Assembly: GCA_963729695.1 (NCBI GenBank)
Contig: CAVSOT010000007.1
Location: 186,001 to 250,000, forward strand
Direction: 5' to 3'
DNA from: PALSA-693 sp963729695
GTDB lineage: Bacteria > Actinomycetota > Acidimicrobiia > Acidimicrobiales > Palsa-688
Length of the DNA: 64,000 nt
Numbering within the stretch: the stretch's first letter is position 1; every line of letters starts with the position of its first letter. The notes under the pieces were generated by a model, which had not been told where the DNA came from, searched no databases, and worked only from the letters and a program-made list of their open reading frames with translations. Positions 25,467-34,042 of the stretch are shown piece by piece. Both the position numbers and the translations under genes were made by a program.

Positions 25467-25901
25467 TCAATCGAGCGTGTCGAGGAGCGCCTTGGTGTCC
25501 TGCAGGAAAACCTCGACCTCGACGATCTTGCCGCGGCGGAATCTCATCAGGTCGATCATCGGTAGCACTATCCGCCTTCCCGTAGTCCGCGCCGTCCAGG
25601 CGATGACGATGCGCAGTGCCACCCGGTCCTCGCCGCATTGCCAGTAGTCGGTGGCCTCGATGCGTTGCTCCCACAGGGCTCGCATTCGCTCCTGAAGTTC
25701 CCGGTAGGCCTTGACCCCGTGGTGACGGCCGCCATGGGGGAGCGAGATGGGCTCGAGGATCGTCATGTTCTCGTCGAAGAGCTCCAGCTGGTTTTCGGTG
25801 GTCGTCGGGTTGCCCATCGAGTCGGGCGCCCACGTCCCCGCCAGCTTGGCCATGACTTCCAAGGGCGTCGGCTCCGTCTGGGTGACTTTGTCCGTCGTCA
25901 T
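25467..25901 (-). CDS. NTF2-like protein, QDT-motif subfamily
   Basis: This is a 144-residue SnoaL/NTF2-like fold protein with a conserved ILEPISLPHGGRHHG segment, a WTARTTGRR strand and the C-terminal VEVFLQDTKALLDTL. The same blocks recur in the proteins at 35894 and 42645, which defines a subfamily. ATG 25901 overlaps the stop of the SDR gene as ATGA. The fold binds small hydrophobic ligands; it may be an isomerase, hydratase or oxygenase partner. The activity is unknown. Confidence 0.75.
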   Translation of the reverse strand: MTTDKVTQTEPTPLEVMAKLAGTWAPDSMGNPTTTENQLELFDENMTILEPISLPHGGRHHGVKAYRELQERMRALWEQRIEATDYWQCGEDRVALRIVIAWTARTTGRRIVLPMIDLMRFRRGKIVEVEVFLQDTKALLDTLD

Positions 25902-26665
25902 CCGAGGAAATACTTTCCGCCGTCGAGCACGATCGTCTGCCCACTCATGTAGCTGGACGCCTCGCTGGCGAGGAACACCACCGCCCCGCCGACGTCCTGC
26001 TCGGTCCCGAGGCGGGGGATGAGCTGGCGTTTGAAGTCCGCCGTGTGCAGCATCTGCTCGGCGTCGTCGATGATGCCGAGAGCGACCGCCTCGATGCCCA
26101 TGCTGCCCACCGCGATCGCATTCACTCGGATTCGCTTTTTCGCCAGTTCCTGGGCCATCGACTTGGTGAGAGCGATGACGGCGCCCCGGGCCGTGCCGTA
26201 GTCCAGCCATTCGTCGACGCCATAGGCGGCTACCGACGTCTGGTTGATGATCGCCGGGGAGGAGGACGCCTCGAGGAACGGCAGGGCCGCCTTCGACATC
26301 AGCCAGACTCCCCGCACGAAAACCGCCATCGTCCTGTCCCACTGCTCGACGGTCAGGTCGGTGAGCGGCCGGCGAGTGGTGGCCCCGTAGGTGGCGGCGT
26401 TGTTGACCAGGACGTCGACGCCCCCGAACGTATCGACTGCGAACGCGGCGGCCTTCCGAGTGCTCTCCTCGTCGGTGACGTCGAGCTGGGTGAATCGGGC
26501 GGAACCGCCTGCCTCTACGATGTCCGCCACGGTCTTCGGGCCGGCGTTCTCGTCGAGGTCGGCGATGACGACGTGCGCTCCAGCGGAGGCCAGGGCGACG
26601 GCGAGGCCGCGCCCTATCCCCTGAGCCCCGCCAGTCACGAGGACGACCCGGTCGGCGAGGCTCAC
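25898..26665 (-). CDS. Short-chain dehydrogenase/reductase
   Basis: This classical SDR has 255 residues. The dinucleotide motif TGGAQGIG follows the first strand, NNAATYG replaces the NNAG motif, and the catalytic set is Ser in TSVAAYG and a Tyr in DYGTARGAV. The usual YxxxK lysine is replaced by arginine here (YGTAR), which may reduce or alter catalysis. The ending GQTIVLDGG is standard. GTG 26665 overlaps the Rieske oxygenase stop by four bases. It probably oxidises or reduces an intermediate made by the adjacent oxygenase. Confidence 0.88.
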   Translation of the reverse strand: MSLADRVVLVTGGAQGIGRGLAVALASAGAHVVIADLDENAGPKTVADIVEAGGSARFTQLDVTDEESTRKAAAFAVDTFGGVDVLVNNAATYGATTRRPLTDLTVEQWDRTMAVFVRGVWLMSKAALPFLEASSSPAIINQTSVAAYGVDEWLDYGTARGAVIALTKSMAQELAKKRIRVNAIAVGSMGIEAVALGIIDDAEQMLHTADFKRQLIPRLGTEQDVGGAVVFLASEASSYMSGQTIVLDGGKYFLG

Positions 26666-27843
26666 CTGGTCACCCCTACCGACTGCCCCAGGGTACGCCG
26701 CAGGGCGAGGGCCATGGCCTGCATGACTGGTTCGTTGCGGCCGAAGACGAGCGTCTTGGGCGCGGACGGGGAATGCAAGCCGGGCTCGGTCCGCTCGGCG
26801 ATGGCGTAGTCCTCGCCATCGACGACCGTCTGGCACGCCCAGAGCACTTGCTCTTCGAGGGCCTTTCTCTCTTCGTCAGAGGAGGGGGGATCCTTGTGGT
26901 AGGCGTGGTGAATGGCGATGGTGTGGTGGACGTCGTCGCCCGGGTAGATGCTGAAGATCTCCAATCTGGTGCCGAACACCATGGAGAGGCTCAGGTTGGG
27001 GAACAACCGATAGTTGAGGTTGATCTGCCCGTCGTCGATCGGTCGCCACTGTTCTTCGGGGATTTCGCGGAGCTCGTCGATCGTTCGGACGGTGGTCGTC
27101 ATCAGGGCGTGATCGCCGTAGAAATCGGCAATCGAGGTGTTGCCGTACACCAGTGCGGCCGCAGTGTCTCGATGCAGGTGCGAAAAATGGTAGGTCTCGC
27201 AGTGCGTTCCCCAGACGACCTTCCAATTGGCGCGAATCGGGTGCGCATGCACCTTGGCCACCGACTGCCAGGTTCCGAAGCCAAATGACTCGAACTGGGG
27301 CCCCAGACCGCCGAGATGCTCTTCCAGGTTGAACGGGGCATCACGATTGGCAGACACGAAGATCATGCCGTAGCGCTCTTCCGCAGGCAGGCTGATCAGG
27401 CCGCGGTCCTCGCGCCGTACCTCCGCGAAGCCCTCCGCGCCGGGCATGCCGATGAGCTGGCCTTCGATGTCGTAGACCCATCCGTGGAAGGGGCAGGTGA
27501 ATCGACGGGCTCCCTCTCCGCAACCCGCGTCGACGACGCGAACGCCCCGGTGCTGGCATATGTTCAACAGGGCGCGGACCTGGCCTTGCTGATCCCGGGT
27601 GATGACGATCGGCGTCCCAGTCGCGTCGAACGTCATCCACGACCCGGGGGTGGGGAGGTCAGAACTCAAACCGACGAACATCGGATAGTGATTGAAGATC
27701 AGCCGCCGTTCACGCTCCAGTTGTTCTGGCGAGGAGTATCCATCGACTGGCTCCTCCAATAGGTGGGGCGCCATGGCGGTCGTTTTCTCGTCCAAAAACG
27801 CCAGCGTGCGGCGGGCGAGATCCCGTTGCATTTCAAGGTCCAT
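26662..27843 (-). CDS. Rieske non-heme iron oxygenase, alpha subunit
   Basis: This is a 393-residue ring-hydroxylating-type oxygenase. The Rieske cluster ligands are Cys96/His98 (NICQHRG) and Cys117/His120 (FTCPFHGW). The mononuclear iron site has ETYHFSHLHR with His219 and His224. No beta-subunit gene or reductase is adjacent; many alpha3-type enzymes work without a beta subunit. GGAG precedes ATG 27843. It overlaps the SDR gene by four bases and follows the amidohydrolase by 39 bases. It probably hydroxylates or demethylates an aromatic, choline-like or terpenoid compound. Confidence 0.92.
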   Translation of the reverse strand: MDLEMQRDLARRTLAFLDEKTTAMAPHLLEEPVDGYSSPEQLERERRLIFNHYPMFVGLSSDLPTPGSWMTFDATGTPIVITRDQQGQVRALLNICQHRGVRVVDAGCGEGARRFTCPFHGWVYDIEGQLIGMPGAEGFAEVRREDRGLISLPAEERYGMIFVSANRDAPFNLEEHLGGLGPQFESFGFGTWQSVAKVHAHPIRANWKVVWGTHCETYHFSHLHRDTAAALVYGNTSIADFYGDHALMTTTVRTIDELREIPEEQWRPIDDGQINLNYRLFPNLSLSMVFGTRLEIFSIYPGDDVHHTIAIHHAYHKDPPSSDEERKALEEQVLWACQTVVDGEDYAIAERTEPGLHSPSAPKTLVFGRNEPVMQAMALALRRTLGQSVGVTR

Positions 27844-27882
27844 ACGACCTACTCCTTTTTCCGAGATGCCCCACTTCCACGA

Positions 27883-29334
27883 TCATGACGGAACCGCGAG
27901 GTCCGACTGGATTTTGGCCACAGGCGCCTCCACCCCGGTCCCCGCAAAGAACGAGGATCCGGCGCCGGCGTAGAACCGGACTGCGTTGGTGCATACGAAT
28001 TCTTCGAACTGTTCCGGGGTGAGAATCCCGTGCTCGACCAATTCATACGCCTCCACGAGGGGCATCGTGAAGGAGGGGACGTCCCAATGGCCGATGTCCG
28101 ATCCCATCATCGCCGGCAGTTGCGCTCCCAAAGGATTGACCCGGCGGTCGTACGCCAGACCCACGAGAGGGTCGTCCCCCTCGCACCCCCAGTAGAAGTT
28201 GCGACAGAACACGTCACGGATATCCTCGACCGACTGCACGCCGCTTCTGGCGAAGTCGTCCACCTGGCTACCGGCTGCCCATACACCGGGAACGAGCTGG
28301 CCGGGGTCGTACCGGGTCAGCTGCGGGGCGTACTTCGAGGCCAGCCGGTGAATCTCGTCTGCATCGAGGTGGCCGGGGTCGAGCAGGTCGAGGCCCGTTC
28401 GCCCGCGCTTTTCGAATCGGGACACCAGGTCGCCGAACACGCGCACGCCAACGGCCACGCCGCCCTCGAGAAGGGCAATCCGCAGCTGTGGGAACCTCGA
28501 CGTCACCCCGCCCAGGAATAGCGACTTCGCCGTCGCCTCGCCCACGGCGGCGAAGTGACCCGCGGCGTAGGAGTAGTTCGACGGGGAGCAGTGATCGGTG
28601 AACTTGAAGCCCGAGGAGTGACACGCGATCGGTACGTCGAGCTCCACGGCCTTGGCCCAGAACGGGTCGTAGTCGTATTCACTGTCGAGGCCGAAGTTGT
28701 CGATGCGCTGAAGCCGAGCTCGGTAGGGTTCGGGGGCGTCGGCGAACGCCGGGATCGGCCGCCAGACAAACGAGGGGATGAGGCCGACCTGGAGGCCCAA
28801 CGAGCAGGCGTGCTCCAACGCGGCAATGCCTTCTTCGGGCGTGTGGAGGGGGATGACTGCGACCGGGCTGAGCCGGTCACGATACGGACGGTAGATTTCG
28901 GCGACATACTCGTTGTAGAGGCGGGCGAGCGTCACGCGAGTTTCCGCATTCTCGAAACCCACGAGCGGCAAACCCCGCGAGGGGTAGACCACGGCGAAGT
29001 CGAGGCCCGCTTCGAGCAGCCTCTCGTAGTACAGGGCCGGCATCGTCACCGTGGCGTAGTCGAAGGTGCCACCGGGTGTCCACCAGATGGGGCGGGCGGA
29101 GAGGTGCAGTCTCTGCCGCTCTTCCAGCGAAGGCACACGCTCACCACCTGCGTCCGAGAGTCCGACCGCCTGTACCGCAGGGTCCTCCAGGTGCCGGCCC
29201 TCGCCGTGGTCGCGGACGAAATCCGCAAAGGCCACGCTGATCTCCACGTGATGGGCGTCGGCATCGATCACCGGATGCCCGAGTTGGTCGTGAATCCGGC
29301 GAGCGGCGTGCGAGTCGTGAACCTCGGTCGTCAT
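27883..29334 (-). CDS. Amidohydrolase_2 family metal-dependent hydrolase
   Basis: The 483-residue protein has the amidohydrolase_2 (ACMSD-like decarboxylase/hydrolase) pattern: VIDADAHHVE near the N-terminus, ERLLEAGLDFAVVYPSRGL, PIACHSSG in the middle and MMGSDIGHWDVP with the late aspartate. Family members decarboxylate or hydrolyse carboxylated aromatics and related compounds. ATG 29334 overlaps the upstream NTF2-like stop as ATGA. Four amidohydrolase_2 paralogues occur in the window (also 36648, 41172 and 48103); this is the longest. Confidence 0.85.
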   Translation of the reverse strand: MTTEVHDSHAARRIHDQLGHPVIDADAHHVEISVAFADFVRDHGEGRHLEDPAVQAVGLSDAGGERVPSLEERQRLHLSARPIWWTPGGTFDYATVTMPALYYERLLEAGLDFAVVYPSRGLPLVGFENAETRVTLARLYNEYVAEIYRPYRDRLSPVAVIPLHTPEEGIAALEHACSLGLQVGLIPSFVWRPIPAFADAPEPYRARLQRIDNFGLDSEYDYDPFWAKAVELDVPIACHSSGFKFTDHCSPSNYSYAAGHFAAVGEATAKSLFLGGVTSRFPQLRIALLEGGVAVGVRVFGDLVSRFEKRGRTGLDLLDPGHLDADEIHRLASKYAPQLTRYDPGQLVPGVWAAGSQVDDFARSGVQSVEDIRDVFCRNFYWGCEGDDPLVGLAYDRRVNPLGAQLPAMMGSDIGHWDVPSFTMPLVEAYELVEHGILTPEQFEEFVCTNAVRFYAGAGSSFFAGTGVEAPVAKIQSDLAVPS

Positions 29335-29693
29335 GATTTCGTGGTGCGGTCGGCGAACACGAGCATCCTGGCGATCTTTCCGTCTCTGATGTTGATGATG
29401 TCGGTGCCCTGCGCGGTCACGGAGGGGAAGATCCAGCACACGAGGCCCCGGCTCCAATCGTGGTGCGATTCTGCGGGACGAGCCAGTTTGACCTGCATCC
29501 CTTCGGGCCAGCTGGCGGTATAGCTGCCGATGTGCTCCAACAGGGCCTCGACGCCACGTACGACCGGACGCTCGTCTGGCGGGATGAACTCCACGTCGTC
29601 GAGGCAGCATCCACGCAGGCGCCGCTCGCGTTCCGCTGGGTCTCGACTGATCCAGCCGGCTCCCCACTCCAGGAACAGCTCATCGGGTGTCAT
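29331..29693 (-). CDS. SnoaL/NTF2-like protein
   Basis: This is a 120-residue protein beginning MTPDELFLEWGAGWISRD, with DVEFIPPDERPVVRGVEALLEHI and a C-terminal INIRDGKIARMLVF strand, the standard SnoaL-like pattern. GAGAGGG is positioned upstream of ATG 29693. It is the first gene of the minus-strand operon that runs to 23554 and is divergent from the E1alpha gene. It lacks the C-terminal QDT motif of the other NTF2-like paralogues here. Activity unknown. Confidence 0.75.
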   Translation of the reverse strand: MTPDELFLEWGAGWISRDPAERERRLRGCCLDDVEFIPPDERPVVRGVEALLEHIGSYTASWPEGMQVKLARPAESHHDWSRGLVCWIFPSVTAQGTDIINIRDGKIARMLVFADRTTKS

Positions 29694-29864
29694 CGTAAGG
29701 CCCTCTCTCGGGAAGGAACGAGGCGAACTGGCAGCCGTCCACGGCCAGGTTGCCATCTAGGTCCAGTTGCCATCCAGGTCCAAGTTGATGCTGCCGGGGA
29801 AGGGATTTGGCTCTGCGACTGCCGAACCGATCGATCTCTCGCGTCGCGCGCTGCGCGTAAATGA

Positions 29865-29880
29865 GTGAGCGCTCCCTGCT
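29865..29880 (+). promoter_or_regulatory. Candidate TetR-type operator TGAGCGCTCCCT
   Basis: GTGAGCGCTCCCTGCT lies in the 388-base divergent region between the minus operon starting at 29693 and the E1alpha gene at 30082. It is an imperfect palindrome centred between 29870 and 29871. The core TGAGCGCTYSCT recurs at two other promoters in this window (42405-42420, 44128-44143). The rest of this intergenic region holds no gene that I can recognise. Confidence 0.5.
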
Positions 29881-29971
29881 ATGCCCCGGATGCTAGCCCC
29901 TACCCTCGAGGCGCCACAATCGCCGTTTACCCATCGAGGGTCATTCCGTCCGGCCGAAAGGAGCTGGCGAA

Positions 29972-30001
29972 TTGACAAAGTGACGTCCAACGAAGTAAGC
30001 A
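29972..30001 (+). promoter_or_regulatory. Putative sigma70-type promoter for the E1alpha gene
   Basis: TTGACA (29972-29977) is followed after 18 bases by TAAGCA (29996-30001), about 80 bases before ATG 30082. The -35 box is a perfect consensus; the -10 box is weak. The assignment rests on sequence only. Confidence 0.4.
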
Positions 30002-30081
30002 TTCATGCAATACCCCCATTTCGTTGTTCCGGGAGATCATCACGTGGCGCAGCCCTTCCCAACCTCCTCGCTCCGGCTCTC

Positions 30082-31066
30082 ATGAACCGCGACCAGCAAC
30101 TCGAAGCCTTGCGCCGGATGCTGCGCATCCGGAAATTCGAGGAAGCCGCCATGGACATCGTCCGCAAGGGCCAGGGCATCGCCGGGGCTGTACACATCTG
30201 TATCGGTCAAGAGGCGACCATCGTCGGAGCCTGCCTGGCGCTTCGGGACGATGATTTCATGGTCGGCTACCACCGTTCCCACGGCCACCCCATCGCCAAA
30301 GGGGCGGAGCTGGCGCCCCTGATGGCGGAGTTGATGGGGCGCCGCACGGGCGTCTGTAAGGGGAAGGGCGGTTCCATGCACCTGGCGGATTTCCGGGTGG
30401 GCAGCCTCGGTGAGACGGCCATCATCGGTTCCGGCATCCCGCAGGCCGCCGGGGCGGCCTATTGCGCCCGCGTCAGGGGTACCGACCAGATCGCCCTATC
30501 CTTTTTCGGCGACGGCGGGGCCAACATCGGATCCTTCCACGAAGGTCTCAACCTGGCCTCGGTCTGGGGACTGGGGGCCGTCTTCGTCTGCGAGAACAAT
30601 CTGTACGCCATGTCGACGCCACTGGCCGAGACGATGGCATCCGACAGCATCGCGGCCAGGGCGGCTGCCTACCGGATGCCGGGAGTCTGCGTCGACGGAC
30701 AGGACGTGGTGGCCGTGTTCGACGCGGTGAGCACGGCCGTCGATCGAGCCCGGGCCGGCGAGGGGCCGACGCTTGTCGAGTCCCGGACCTACCGGTACCG
30801 AGACCACGCCGAGTACGGGAATCTGAAGCTCGCCCACCGGACCGAGGAAGAGCTCGAGCAGTGGCGCACCCGAGATCCCATCGACATCCATCGAGCCCGA
30901 TTGCATGACGAGCTTGGCGTTGGCGACGACGAGATAGGATCGATGGACGAGAGCGTCGCCAAAGAAGTTCGCCGAGGCCGTCGAGTTCGCAAAGGAGAGC
31001 GCGATGCCAGGGCCCGAAGAGCTGTTCGAGGACATGTGGGCGACACCGCTGGAGAGTGTGCGATGA
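30082..31066 (+). pseudogene. Dehydrogenase complex E1 alpha subunit (acetoin/2-oxoacid type), one-base frameshift
   Basis: This is a thiamine-diphosphate-dependent E1alpha. RMLRIRKFEEAAMDI begins the fold, VGYHRSHGHPIAKG and GKGGSMHLAD follow, and the ThDP motif runs from GDGGANIGSFHEGLN to CENN. At 30961-30963 an AAA run appears to carry one extra A. Removing it replaces KEVRRGRRV with KKFAEAVEFAKES and brings the frame to a stop at 31064-31066. That stop overlaps the E1beta start as ATGA, the expected layout. It is about 327 residues when corrected, the same as the intact paralogue at 61095-62078. Confidence 0.85.
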
Positions 31067-32071
31067 GGACGATGAGCTACCGCGAGGCCCTCCGCGAGGC
31101 CATGTTGGAGGAGATGCGGCGGGATCCCAACGTGGTGATCTTTTGCGAGGACGCCCGCTTCTGGACCATGCCGACGGTCGGCTTCGTGGACGAGTTCGGG
31201 CCCGACCGGGTGCCCGTGATGCCCATATCGGAGGAAGGTTTCACCGGGGCGGCAATCGGCGCCGCCATGACCGGACTGCGGCCCATCGTCGACTACACGA
31301 TCGCCAACCTGATGTACGTGGCATGGGACCAGATCGTCAACCACGCCGCCAAGAACCGCTACCTCTTCGGCGGGCAGACCATCGGTGCCGATCGTCTTCC
31401 GGGCCGCTATGAAATACGCCAACTCCACGGCCGCCCAGCACTCCGACCGCCCCTATCCGCAGCTGATGAACGTGCCGGGACTCAAGATCGTCGTGCCGGC
31501 CACTCCCGCCGACGCCCTGGGCTTGCTGAAGTCGGCCATCCGCGATGACGATCCCGTCGTCTTCTTCGAGCCCCTGGTGCTGTGGGGCACAAAGGGCGAG
31601 GTCCCTGAGGGGGACTACCTCGTGCCTATCGGGCGAGGCTGCGGTACGGACGGGAAGGCACTGACGTGACTGTGGTCGCGATCGGTGATGCCGTGCAGGC
31701 TGCCCTGCGGGCAGCCACCAACCTGGCCGAGGAAGGCGATCGAGGTCGAGGTGATCGATCCTCGCACCCTCGTGCCGCTCGACAAGGACGCCATCTTGAG
31801 CTCGGTCGAGAAGACGGGCCGGTTGGTCATCGCCGACCCTGCCCACAAGACGTGCGGAGCGGCGGCGGAGATCGCCGCCATCGTCGCCGAAGAAGGGTTT
31901 GCCCGCTTGCGGGCGCCGATCGCCCGCGTCGTCGCCCCGGACGTGCATCCGCCCTTCAGCCCCGCGCTCGAGCCGTTGATGTACCCCAATCCGGAGCGCA
32001 TAACTGCCGCCGTGAAGGCCGTGATGCAGGGCGTCTCGTTCGCCAGGGAGCTGGCCGCGAGTGCCCACTGA
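31063..32071 (+). pseudogene. Dehydrogenase complex E1 beta subunit, three frameshifts
   Basis: This is a transketolase-like E1beta: TMSYREALREAMLEEM, then ISEEGFTGAAIGAAMTGLRPIVD, QHSDRPYPQLMNVPGLKIVVPA and DVTVVAIGDAVQAAL. Three single-base changes break it: an extra G at 31384/31385, a missing base near 31633 and an extra G at 31738. Each correction rejoins segments that align with the intact paralogue (60121-61089). It ends HKTCGAAAEIAAI...ELAASAH at 32071. Codon use is normal throughout and no in-frame stops have accumulated, so the damage is recent or artefactual. Confidence 0.85.
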
Positions 32072-32303
32072 CGTCAATCTGCCCCAGTGGGGCATGGGCA
32101 TGACCGAAGGCACCATCGTGGGCTGGCTCAAACAGGAGGGGGACCTCGTCACCGAGGACGAGGAGATCGCCGAGGTCGAGACCGAGAAGGTCACCAGCAT
32201 GTTGGTGGCCCCGGCGACGGGGAAGCTGACCAAGATTCTGGTGCCGGTGGGGGAGACCGTACCGGTGTTTACCACGGTGGCGCTGATCGAACCGAACTCG
32301 TGA
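32061..32303 (+). CDS. Free-standing lipoyl (biotinyl/lipoyl attachment) domain
   Basis: This 80-residue protein is only a lipoyl domain: LPQWGMGMTEGTIVGWLKQEGD, with the modified lysine in ETEKVTS (Lys43), then ATGKLTKILVPVG and a C-terminal VALIEP strand. GTG 32061 overlaps the E1beta end by 11 bases. The usual peripheral-subunit-binding and acyltransferase domains are missing, and the next gene is an SDR, so E2 here is truncated to its carrier domain. In the intact cluster at 58939 the equivalent domain is part of a 385-residue E2. It could serve as a shuttle for an acyltransferase encoded elsewhere. Confidence 0.85.
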   Translation: MPTDVNLPQWGMGMTEGTIVGWLKQEGDLVTEDEEIAEVETEKVTSMLVAPATGKLTKILVPVGETVPVFTTVALIEPNS

Positions 32304-32400
32304 GGCCTAATCCCGCGACGACGCTCGCTCCGTCAGCGGACCGGTGATAGGCGTACCTGCAGCCCCGTCGCGGTCACCCGGCCTCGACAGGTAGGGCCCG

Positions 32401-33267
32401 GTGCCGGATCGGGGCCAGGTCGAACGATCGATTGCCGGCGAGGTTGGCCGCCTGGCCGATCTCGGTTCGGGGAAGCTGGTCTCGCACGTCGCTGTCGTCA
32501 CCGGAGCGGGCATGCAGGAGGACGGGCCGATAGGCACTGGGGCCGCGATCTCGCACGTGTTCGCCGCCCATGGGGCCCGCGTGGTTGTCGTCGATCGCCT
32601 GACCGAACCCGGTGAGCGCACCTGCGAGTCCATCCGCCGCCTCGGCGGCGAGGCCCGTTTGTTCGCCGGGGACGTGACCGACGAGACCGCCTGCTCAGAG
32701 GCGGTGCGGTTTGCCAACGACGGGTGGGGAAGGCTCGATGTCCTCGTCAACAACGTCGGGATCAGCCCGCAGGCCACCGTCGAAGAGGTGTCGCTGGACG
32801 CCTGGGAAGGCGCCTACCGGACCAATACCACCAGCGCACTGCTGATGATCAGGGCCGCATCCAGCCCGCTGGCGAAGGCGGGGGGCTCGATCATCAACAT
32901 CTCCTCGATCGCCGCCATTCGGACCCTTGGCGCAGTTTCCTATGGGGCGTCGAAGGCCGCCCTTATCGCGCTGACGCGCGAGGCGGCGTATACCCTCGGC
33001 CCTCGCGGCGTCCGGGCCAACTGCATTCTGCCGGGTCACATCTATGCGTCGATGTCGGGGCTTCTTCCACCTCAAGCACGGGAGGACCGCCGTCTGGCCA
33101 ACCTGCTGGGAACCGAAGGCACCGCGTGGGACATCGCAGCCACGGCGCTCTTCCTCGCGAGCGACGACGCCAGGTGGATCACCGGGATCGCCATCCCCGT
33201 CGATGCCGGTACGACCAATGTCACCAGCCTTGGTATGGAAGGTCTGCACGCTCCGAAGACGCTGTAG
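32401..33267 (+). CDS. Short-chain dehydrogenase/reductase
   Basis: This is a 288-residue SDR with HVAVVTGAGMQEDGPIGTG, a glycine motif stretched by several residues relative to TGxxxGxG, then NNVGISP, Ser in NISSIAAI and YGASKAA (YxxxK). The C-terminal ITGIAIPVDAGTTN is standard. GTG 32401 is used; 30 or so residues precede the first beta strand, so a later start is possible. It follows the lipoyl domain by 97 bases on the same strand. The substrate is unknown. Confidence 0.85.
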   Translation: MPDRGQVERSIAGEVGRLADLGSGKLVSHVAVVTGAGMQEDGPIGTGAAISHVFAAHGARVVVVDRLTEPGERTCESIRRLGGEARLFAGDVTDETACSEAVRFANDGWGRLDVLVNNVGISPQATVEEVSLDAWEGAYRTNTTSALLMIRAASSPLAKAGGSIINISSIAAIRTLGAVSYGASKAALIALTREAAYTLGPRGVRANCILPGHIYASMSGLLPPQAREDRRLANLLGTEGTAWDIAATALFLASDDARWITGIAIPVDAGTTNVTSLGMEGLHAPKTL

Positions 33268-33286
33268 TTGAATAGGTTCCTGGCTG

Positions 33287-33826
33287 GTGAACGTCAGTCT
33301 CACCAAAAAGGACGGTGCCGTGACGACCCTCGATCCCGGTGTTCAGGAGCTTCTCGACAAGCAGGCCATTCACGAGGTGATCATGCGGTACTGCCGGGGC
33401 GTCGACCGCGGTGATGCTGCGCTGATCAACTCCGCCTACCATCCTGACGCCTACGACGATCACTGCGGTCGCATTTTTACGGGCCAAACGGTGGGACCGG
33501 GCATCGTGGACTGGATGAGCAAGGTCACCGACTTGACCACCCACCACATCACCACGCAGATCATCGACGTCGACGGTGACCGGGCGAACAGTGAGTCGTA
33601 CTACATGGGCCTGCACTTGGAAACCAAAGACGGGGTGCAGCGGAGGATGCACACCGTCGGGCGGTACCTCGACCGGCTCGAACGTCGCGACGGCGAATGG
33701 AAGATCAGCAATCGACTGGTCGTGATCGAGATGGCCGGATATCTGCCGCCAGGTGACCTGGAGCTCCCACCACTGCCCACCATGGGCCGCCGTGATCACA
33801 GCGACCCGTCCTACCGCTCGGTGTGA
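33287..33826 (+). CDS. SnoaL_4/NTF2-like protein
   Basis: This is a 179-residue protein with LLDKQAIHEVIMRYCRGVDRGDAALINSAYHPDAYDDH, the typical SnoaL_4 start with conserved YCRGVDR, then HHITTQIIDVDGD and RYLDRLERRDGEWKISNRLVVIE. Such proteins accompany ring-hydroxylating enzymes or act as dehydratases. The start is GTG 33287; GTG 33320 after AAGGACG is an alternative that better fits the fold. It is the last gene on this strand before the inverted-repeat array at 33873. Confidence 0.82.
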   Translation: MNVSLTKKDGAVTTLDPGVQELLDKQAIHEVIMRYCRGVDRGDAALINSAYHPDAYDDHCGRIFTGQTVGPGIVDWMSKVTDLTTHHITTQIIDVDGDRANSESYYMGLHLETKDGVQRRMHTVGRYLDRLERRDGEWKISNRLVVIEMAGYLPPGDLELPPLPTMGRRDHSDPSYRSV

Positions 33827-33872
33827 TGGGTCACGTCGCGGAGGGCCTTCCGAGAGCACCATTCGAGCTGTC

Positions 33873-33992
33873 GAACAACAACGTGACACGCGTGTTAACG
33901 CTGAAGGCAATCCGTGTCACCTTCTTGTCATATATGAACACAACGTGACACGAGTCTGGGTTCCCGAGTCCGGGCGTGTCACGTTGTTGTTC
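33873..33992. repeat. Nested inverted-repeat array between convergent genes
   Basis: A 19-bp sequence GAACAACAACGTGACACGC at 33873-33891 is repeated perfectly and inverted at 33974-33992. Between them a second, imperfect pair (CGTGTCAC at 33913-33920 and GTGACACG at 33945-33952, with flanks resembling the outer arms) gives alternating orientation +,-,+,-. It lies between the ends of two convergent genes, where a bidirectional terminator would be expected, but the layout resembles the alternating array at 53-255 with an unrelated arm sequence. Confidence 0.85.
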
Positions 33993-34042
33993 TGGCAGCC
34001 GGTAACCGGCGTCCGCAGGCCACGCCTCTCGGGGAGGCGCCC

